Positions 58,466 through 64,000 of a DNA stretch of 64,000 bases are shown piece by piece. The translations under genes and the position numbers were made by a program. Source of the stretch: Aldehydirespirator sp965261105 (GTDB lineage: Bacteria > Actinomycetota > Acidimicrobiia > Acidimicrobiales > Aldehydirespiratoraceae); the NCBI GenBank assembly GCA_965261105.1, contig CBDHCM010000006.1, positions 1,488,001-1,552,000 on the forward strand, in the 5' to 3' direction. The notes below the pieces were generated by a model that saw only the letters and a list, made by a program, of their open reading frames with translations, was not told the DNA's origin and made no database searches. Position 1 is the first letter of the stretch, and every line of letters starts with the position of its first letter.

Positions 58466-61400
58466 GAGACGGCTCCTTGCGCGGAGACGCCGTTGTCGCC
58501 GTTCTCATCGATGAGAAGCAGGCCGGGGTCGATGCCCAGTGCGGCCCGCAGCTGGTCGCTGTCGAGGTCGCCCACCGAGGAGGACTTGGGCAGCACCATG
58601 TCGGCGATGCGGCGCTTGCCCGCCACCACCTCCTCGACCCGATCATCCACGGTGCCGGGGCACACCAGCCGGTGGCACACCACCGTGTTGCGCTGCCCGA
58701 TGCGCCAGGCCCGGTCGCGGGCCTGGTCCTCGACCGCCGGGTTCCACCAGCGGTCGTAGAGCACCACGTGGTTGGCGGCGGTCAGGTTCAGGCCGGTGCC
58801 GCCCGCCTTGAGTGAGAGCACCAGAGCCCCGGGCCCCCGACCCTTCTGGAACGACTGCACCAGGCGGTCGCGGGCGCCCCGGGCCATCCCGCCGTGATAG
58901 CAGCTGATCGGCAGGCCGGTGCGCTCGGTCAGGTGCGTCGCCAGCCGCTCTCCCCATGTGGCGAAGTGGGTGAAGATCAGCATCCGCTCGGAGGCCGCGA
59001 ACACCTGGCCCATGATCTGCTCCAGCCGGGCCAGCTTGCCCGAGCGCCCGTCCAGGGGTTCGCCGTCGTCCTCGTAGTTGACCGGATGGTTGCAGATCTG
59101 CTTGAGGGCGGTGATGGCGGCCAGCACCGCCCCCTTGCGCTCGGGCCCGCCCTCGGCGGTGGTCTCGGTGCGGGCCACCAGCTCGTCGAGCACCGCCTGG
59201 TAAAGCCCGACCTGCTCAGCGGTCATCGTGCAGTGGTCGAGCTCGTCGATGCGGTCGGGCAGCTCCGCGGCGATGGCGGGCTCGGCCTTGGTCCGTCGGA
59301 ACACCAAGATGCCGTTGAGCGCGGCCAGGGCACCCTCGCCGGCTGCGGCCGCCTTGGGGGCCGCAGGTGCCTGCGGGGAGTTGGACGCCTCTGAGCCGTT
59401 GGAGCCCGCGGCGACCTCGCGGTCCGCCCCGGGCTTCTTGGACACCCTCGACATCTCCGCGATGAACGGGTTGCGGGCTCCCAGCAGGCCCGGGTTGCAG
59501 AAGTCCATGATGGCCCACAGGTCGCCCAGGCCGTTCTCGATCGGGGTGCCGGTCAGCGTGACCCGGCAGCGCGCATTGAGCCGGCGCAGCTGCTGGGCGG
59601 TCTCGCTGGCCGGGTTCTTGATGGCCTGGGCCTCGTCGAGCACCACCGTCGACCACTCGACCTTCTCCAGAACGTCCAGGTCGCGCATGGCGGTGCCGTA
59701 GGTGGAGACCACCAGGTCGGCCCTCTCCACCATGGCGGGCACCCGCTCCGCGGGCGTGCGGTTCGGGCCGTGGTGGACCACCACCCGCAGGCCGGGCACG
59801 AACCGGCGGGCCTCGCTGGCCCAGTTGCCCACCACCGCGGGCGGCGCGGCCACCAGCGACGGGCCGTTGCCGCGAGTGAGGTAGATGTGGGCCAGCATCG
59901 TGGGGGTCTTGCCCAGCCCCATGTCCAGGGCCAGGCAGCCGCCCAGGCCGGTCTGCTCCAGGAAGCTCAGCCACAGCAGCGCGTCGGCCTGGTATGTGCG
60001 CAGCGTCCCGTTGAAGCCGTCGGGCGTGACGGGGAGTTCCGCGGGGAGGCTGCGGGCGCTGCGGATCAGCTCCGCAGCCCAGCCCTCCCCCGCGACCATC
60101 GTGCCCCCGGACAGGGGCGAACCCTCCAGGCCGAGGGCATGGCGCAGCATGTCGGCGCCGGTCATGCGGGTCACGTCGGCTCGCTCGGCCAGCGCGGCCG
60201 CGGCCTCGTTGAGGTCGGCCCGGTCCAGCTCCACCCACCGTCCCCGGCTCTTCACCAGGGGCCGGGCCTGGGTGGCCAGCGCCCGGATCTCGGCCGCGGT
60301 CAGCTCCACGTCGTCGAAGGCGACCGACCAGCGCACGTCGGCCAGCTGGCGGGCTCCCACCAGGGTCTCCTGGGCCTCGACCGACGTGAGGCGCAGGGAC
60401 GGTGAGGGCCGCCGGCGCGACAGTGCCGGCACCCGCACCTCGTAGCCCACGGCCTGCAGGACGTGGCCCGTCTCGGTCATCAGCTGCCACGCCTCGTCGG
60501 CGTCGAGGATCACCTCGCCCCGCCGGCGGCCCCCGAGCCGCACCAGCTCCGGGAAGAGCCGCTCCAGGCGGGTCATCTGGTGCTTCACCGCCTGGCGCCG
60601 GGCCCGCGACGCGATCACCAGGGCCCGCTCGACCGGTTGGAGCTCGCCCGAGCTCGCCTCCGACAGGACCGACAGGTGCCAGGCGCCGATGTCGTCGGGT
60701 GGATCGAGCTGCACGATCAGCCGCAGCCGCGGGTCGTAGGGCTCCGTCACCGGGCGGGCCCACTGGTCGAGGCGGCGAGCCAGGTCGGAGGCGTGGCGGC
60801 TGGGCACGTCGAAGGGCGTGCCTTCCAGTCGGGCCAGGGCCGTCTCGGCCACGTCGGCGCGGGTGCGCGGCGCGGGCGGTGGCGCCGGTGCTTCGAGTCG
60901 CTCGGCCGCCTCGGTGGCGATGGCGTCGAATATGTCGGCCAGGGCCGCCTGGGTGAACGCGGGCGCGTCGCGCTGGTTCTCGAAGGCCGCGGCCGCGCCC
61001 GGCAGCGAGTCGGCCAGTGCAGCGACGATGTCGGACTCCACCAGCGCCGGGGCCCAGCGCACCGCGTAGGAGGCGCTGTCGGCTCGTTCCGCGGCGGCTG
61101 AGGCCGCGCCGTCGGCGCCGTCGGCCTCGTCGTCGGGGCGGTACCGGCGGCGCACCTTCTTGAGCTGGGGCACCATGCGCCCCTGGGCGGCGAGCCGAAC
61201 CGCCAGTGCGGCCACCAGACCCAGCCACGACACGCTCGCCCCGATTCCATCCTCCTCGGCTGCCTCGCCCAGCGCCACGAGCCACCCGAGGCAGCTCTCG
61301 ATCGGTGCCGAGACGGCCTCGGCCCTGGCCCCGCCGCCGAGCGCCACCGGGCGGTGCTCGCTCCACTCGACGGTGCCGGCGCCCGCGCCCCGCAGCCGCT

Positions 61401-61839
61401 TCAGGACCTCCGGCGCGCGCTCGGCGGTCCGACCGGGCCCGGCGGCCCAGGCGATCATCCGCCCCGGCACCCACGACAGCTGCAGCTCGACGATCCCCGC
61501 GCTGCGGGGATCTCTTGAGGAGCCGTTCTCCAGGGGCGCCCGCGGCGGGCCCGCCAGCTTCGCCAGCACAGCGTCGATGGCTCGGTAGTCGTCCTCGATG
61601 TCGGCCACGATCAGGGCGCGCTGATGTCCCCTCACCGTGGCCCTGACGCCGTCGATCGATTCAGCGACGTCATCGAGCAGTCGGTAGAGGGCTCGAACCC
61701 ACAGCCTGGTGTTGGCCTCGAGAAGCGCCAAGTCAGCGTCGCTGGCCAGGCCATCGACATGGCGGCGCACCGCTTGGGCGAAATCCGCTGACAACGCCAG
61801 ATGTGGGTCCAATGTGGCGGTAGCAGTCGTCGTCACCAT
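58462..61839 (-). CDS. SNF2-family DEAD/DEAH helicase
   Basis: 1,125 residues. The N-terminal 600 residues are the helical/beta extension typical of bacterial SNF2 (HepA-like) helicases. The ATPase core begins near residue 612 (GTLRTYQADALLWLSFLEQTGLGGCLALDMGLGKT), with DEAQAIKN, LTGTPIEN and, in the second lobe, LIFTHFATWGERLATHL, LSLKAGGTGLNLTAANHVVLYDRWWNPAVEDQA and DRAWRIGQRNTVVCHRLV. A Ser/Ala-rich insert (about 815-850) sits between the lobes. The role is remodelling of protein-DNA complexes, inferred. TAGGCT lies 12 bases before ATG 61839. Confidence 0.93.
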   Translation of the reverse strand: MVTTTATATLDPHLALSADFAQAVRRHVDGLASDADLALLEANTRLWVRALYRLLDDVAESIDGVRATVRGHQRALIVADIEDDYRAIDAVLAKLAGPPRAPLENGSSRDPRSAGIVELQLSWVPGRMIAWAAGPGRTAERAPEVLKRLRGAGAGTVEWSEHRPVALGGGARAEAVSAPIESCLGWLVALGEAAEEDGIGASVSWLGLVAALAVRLAAQGRMVPQLKKVRRRYRPDDEADGADGAASAAAERADSASYAVRWAPALVESDIVAALADSLPGAAAAFENQRDAPAFTQAALADIFDAIATEAAERLEAPAPPPAPRTRADVAETALARLEGTPFDVPSRHASDLARRLDQWARPVTEPYDPRLRLIVQLDPPDDIGAWHLSVLSEASSGELQPVERALVIASRARRQAVKHQMTRLERLFPELVRLGGRRRGEVILDADEAWQLMTETGHVLQAVGYEVRVPALSRRRPSPSLRLTSVEAQETLVGARQLADVRWSVAFDDVELTAAEIRALATQARPLVKSRGRWVELDRADLNEAAAALAERADVTRMTGADMLRHALGLEGSPLSGGTMVAGEGWAAELIRSARSLPAELPVTPDGFNGTLRTYQADALLWLSFLEQTGLGGCLALDMGLGKTPTMLAHIYLTRGNGPSLVAAPPAVVGNWASEARRFVPGLRVVVHHGPNRTPAERVPAMVERADLVVSTYGTAMRDLDVLEKVEWSTVVLDEAQAIKNPASETAQQLRRLNARCRVTLTGTPIENGLGDLWAIMDFCNPGLLGARNPFIAEMSRVSKKPGADREVAAGSNGSEASNSPQAPAAPKAAAAGEGALAALNGILVFRRTKAEPAIAAELPDRIDELDHCTMTAEQVGLYQAVLDELVARTETTAEGGPERKGAVLAAITALKQICNHPVNYEDDGEPLDGRSGKLARLEQIMGQVFAASERMLIFTHFATWGERLATHLTERTGLPISCYHGGMARGARDRLVQSFQKGRGPGALVLSLKAGGTGLNLTAANHVVLYDRWWNPAVEDQARDRAWRIGQRNTVVCHRLVCPGTVDDRVEEVVAGKRRIADMVLPKSSSVGDLDSDQLRAALGIDPGLLLIDENGDNGVSAQGAVS

Positions 61840-61933
61840 TGGGTTGGGCGCGAGCCTAACAGCCTGGGCCGCCTACTCCGACAACATCGTCGGGGCCCGC
61901 CTAGAACATGCGCGGACAGGTGGTGAGCGCCTC

Positions 61934-62052
61934 GCGGTCAGGGGTTGTGATTCCCGCTCTTGTTCGCTGCGCTCACGGGCCGCTCGGGCCACGGCCTCGC
62001 TGTCGAATTCGCTATCGCGACGACGATTCGCGGCCCCATCCGCTCGGCCTCT
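61934..62052 (+). repeat. Dispersed ~118-bp element, copy C
   Basis: GCGGTCAGGGGTTGTGATTC...CTCTTGTTCGCTGCGCTCACGG...CGGGCCACGGCCTCGC, then a diverged middle and CCGCTCGGCCTCT (62040-62052), three bases from the IOR stop. It fills most of the 216-base gap between IOR and the SNF2 gene. Confidence 0.88.
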
Positions 62053-62055
62053 TGG

Positions 62056-64000
62056 TCAGGCTCGGTTCAGCTCCTCTCGAATCCGGTCGATGGCGCCCAT
62101 CTTGATGTGCTCGTAGCCCCGCACCTCCTCGGGCAGCGTGGCCCGCTGAAGCGCGGCGGAGTACCGCTGACCGCTCAGGTGCCGCAGGTCCGACTCGACC
62201 GCGGCGCGGTACTCGCCCGGCAGCGAACGCTCTGCCCGCCTCACCGCGGTGTGCCCGAACGGGTCGAGGACCGTGCCCCGCAGCCGGCGCATGGCGGCCA
62301 GGACGCGGATCAGCGGCGTCCACGACACCGGCACCGCGATCTTCGATCTCATGCCGAGGGCCCGCAGGATCGGCGGGTGCAGCTTCCAGGCCACCCGTCC
62401 CCCGGTGGCCGCGGCCAGCTCGCGGGCCCCCGCGGTGGCCTCGGGATCGAGCATCAGCCTGGCCACCTCGTACTCGTCCTTGTAGGCGAGCAGCTTGAAG
62501 TAGCCCCGGGCCGCGGCAACCGTCAGCCGGCCCGAGCCGTCGCCCCGCTCGACATCGGCCGCTGCAACGGCCTCCACGAAGTCAAGGTGCCGGCGGGCCA
62601 GTTGCGGCGACTGGTAGGCGCACAGCTCGCCGGCCATCAGCTCCAGGTCGAAACCGCCGCGGTAGCCGGCGTCGTCGGGGGCACCCGCGCCGACCGCGCC
62701 GGTGATAGCCGCGGACCGCTGGGCGATGTCCTCGTCGAGGTCGGGGGCACCCGCGCCGACCGCGCCGGTGATAGCCCCGGACCGCTGGGCGATGTCCTCG
62801 TCGAGGTCGGCGAGCCTGCGGCCGGATGCCCGGCTGGACTCCACCGCGGAGGCGACGTCGGTGGGCCGCTCCACCACCGCCCGGCCCCATCGGAAGGCCT
62901 CGATGTTGCTTTGCACGGCCACGCCGTTGAGTTCGATGGCCTGCTCCACCGACCGGGGCGACAGCGGCAGCGCGCCGGCCTGCACCGCCATTCCCACCAC
63001 CAGGATGTTGGCTGCAACCGCGTTCTGAAGGAGAGCCTCGCAGACGCGCTGGGCGTCGACCCAGCGGCGGCAGTCGGCCCGGGTCACCGCCGCGATGGCC
63101 GCCTCCAGTTCGGCGGGGTCCGGCATGCCCCGCTCCGGGTTGGCGATCACCGCACCGGTGGGAGTCTGCGACCTCGAGCCCACCACCACGGTGCGCTGCG
63201 GGTCGCACCGACTCATTCCCGCCGGTGACGCCGCGCCCAACTGGTCGAAGGCCAACAGGACGTCGGCCTGACCCGAGCCGAGCCGGTTGCCGGCCGCTTG
63301 GCCGCCCCGGCCCATCCGCAGGTCGCTCACCACGGGCCCGGCCTTCTGCGACAGGCCGATCTGGTCGAGGCCCCGGACCTCGTAGCCGTCGAACATCGCC
63401 GCGGTGCCGATCACCTGGCTGACGGTCACCACTCCGGTGCCTCCGATGCCGACGATGCGCACTGACAGGTCGTCGGTTCCAACGACGGGCACCGGGTCGT
63501 CCAAGTCGGTTGGCGCGGCGGGCGCGCCCGAGCCCACCGGCCGGGGCGCGCCGCGGCCACGCCGCAACCACGACCGCAGCCGCCCCGGCTGCGTGACCGT
63601 CATGAACGACGGGCAGTCCCCCTCCAGGCACGAGAAGTCCAGGTTGCAGGTGGTCTGATCGATGCGGGTCTTGCGTCCGAAGGGCGTCTCGGTGGGCTGG
63701 ACCGACAGGCAGTTGCTGACCTGGGCGCAGTCGCCGCAACCCTCGCAGATCCGCTCGTTGATGAACACCCGCCCGCGCGGCACCGCCACCGTGCCCCGCT
63801 TGCGGCCCCGGCGCGCCTCGGCTGCGCATTGCTGGTCGTGGACAAGGACGGTGACGCCCTTGATCTGAGCCAGCGTCTCCTGGGCTTCCAGCAGCCGGCT
63901 GCGGGGCCAGACTTCCACGCCCTCGGGCACGTCGGCGCCCCGGTAGCGGGCTGTGTCGTCGGTGGTGACCAGGACGCGGGCCACTCCCTGGGCCAGCAGC
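62056..64000 (-). CDS. Indolepyruvate:ferredoxin oxidoreductase, C-terminal part (5' end outside window)
   Basis: About 648 residues are in the window, with the frame open to the right edge. Two 4Fe-4S cysteine groups (CEGCGDCAQVSNC; CNLDFSCLEGDCP) are followed by the gamma-type catalytic-subunit domain (VRIVGIGGTGVVTVSQVIGTAAMFDGYEVRGLDQIGLSQKAGPVVSDLRMG) and a C-terminal DUF6537-like region (KLLAYKDEYEVARLMLD, LHPPILRALGMRSKI). This is the order of the large fused IOR proteins that oxidatively decarboxylate aryl or branched 2-oxo acids to acyl-CoA; the TPP-binding part must lie outside. A 22-residue repeat interrupts the gamma domain region. Confidence 0.9.
   Translation of the reverse strand, partial: LLAQGVARVLVTTDDTARYRGADVPEGVEVWPRSRLLEAQETLAQIKGVTVLVHDQQCAAEARRGRKRGTVAVPRGRVFINERICEGCGDCAQVSNCLSVQPTETPFGRKTRIDQTTCNLDFSCLEGDCPSFMTVTQPGRLRSWLRRGRGAPRPVGSGAPAAPTDLDDPVPVVGTDDLSVRIVGIGGTGVVTVSQVIGTAAMFDGYEVRGLDQIGLSQKAGPVVSDLRMGRGGQAAGNRLGSGQADVLLAFDQLGAASPAGMSRCDPQRTVVVGSRSQTPTGAVIANPERGMPDPAELEAAIAAVTRADCRRWVDAQRVCEALLQNAVAANILVVGMAVQAGALPLSPRSVEQAIELNGVAVQSNIEAFRWGRAVVERPTDVASAVESSRASGRRLADLDEDIAQRSGAITGAVGAGAPDLDEDIAQRSAAITGAVGAGAPDDAGYRGGFDLELMAGELCAYQSPQLARRHLDFVEAVAAADVERGDGSGRLTVAAARGYFKLLAYKDEYEVARLMLDPEATAGARELAAATGGRVAWKLHPPILRALGMRSKIAVPVSWTPLIRVLAAMRRLRGTVLDPFGHTAVRRAERSLPGEYRAAVESDLRHLSGQRYSAALQRATLPEEVRGYEHIKMGAIDRIREELNRA
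62675..62806. repeat. 66-bp tandem repeat inside the IOR gene
   Basis: Units at 62675-62740 and 62741-62806 differ by one base and encode DLDEDIAQRSxAITGAVGAGAP twice in frame. Confidence 0.92.

Overview
The window is high-GC, densely coded DNA from an actinobacterium, most likely of the class Acidimicrobiia. This rests on the Pup ligase gene pafA followed by the WYL regulators pafB and pafC, TatA/TatC next to a HelY-like helicase, many GTG starts, many 4-base ATGA/GTGA gene overlaps, and about a dozen genes whose -10-like hexamer (TAGnnT type) lies only 6-8 bases before the start codon, implying leaderless mRNAs. The class assignment is inference. I see no tRNA, rRNA, CRISPR array, transposase or phage structural gene.

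Layout. 1-4660 (minus, running off the left edge): a very large DEAD/DEAH helicase with zinc clusters and a DUF1998-type C-terminus, a type common in defence islands. 4983-19909 (plus): pafA-pafB-pafC, signal peptidase I, a GDPD phosphodiesterase, a small membrane protein, TatA with a long repeat tail, TatC, a Ski2/HelY-like helicase, an M20 amidohydrolase, a double-length ThyX-like protein, an acidic zinc-ribbon protein, a GNAT and a NUDIX enzyme. 19930-26263 (mostly minus): a truncated crotonase, an unrecognised R/D-rich protein, thiD, yqgE (plus) and an SGNH/MBOAT acyl-transfer pair. 26403-35686: an SDR, an FAD disulfide oxidoreductase with a large insert, and a minus-strand run groES, hisI, trpE, ygfZ, a J-domain protein, trpF, trpB, trpA.

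35739-58465 is the most distinctive part. One minus-strand operon carries a BMP-type binding lipoprotein, a double-domain ABC ATPase, two permeases, a three-subunit molybdenum hydroxylase, a small ferredoxin and a Rieske oxygenase. It starts from a good sigma70-like promoter (46149-46177) followed by a roughly 115-base leader that can form two mutually exclusive hairpins, one touching the ribosome-binding site. Upstream are a second Rieske oxygenase, an SDR, an alpha/beta hydrolase, an XRE-cupin regulator, a GcvT-like folate enzyme and a broken cytochrome P450. A second complete BMP-type importer follows (51803-57992), whose binding protein consists of two almost identical tandem domains. Together these suggest uptake, oxidation and demethylation of a nucleobase-like or N-methylated heterocycle; the substrate is not determined.

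58154-64000 (minus) holds a small protein coupled to a SNF2 helicase, and the C-terminal part of an indolepyruvate:ferredoxin oxidoreductase running off the right edge.

Two genome-wide habits stand out. A dispersed repeat of about 118 bp occurs three times between genes (19291, 53424, 61934), and its right-end motif CCGCTCGGCCTCT recurs alone at other gene boundaries. Short, near-perfect tandem duplications are unusually frequent and often copy the first or last codons of a gene (GDPD, groES, thiD, the small Mo-hydroxylase subunit, a permease) or expand in-frame repeats (TatA, the SGNH protein, the DUF1998 helicase, IOR, the BMP protein).
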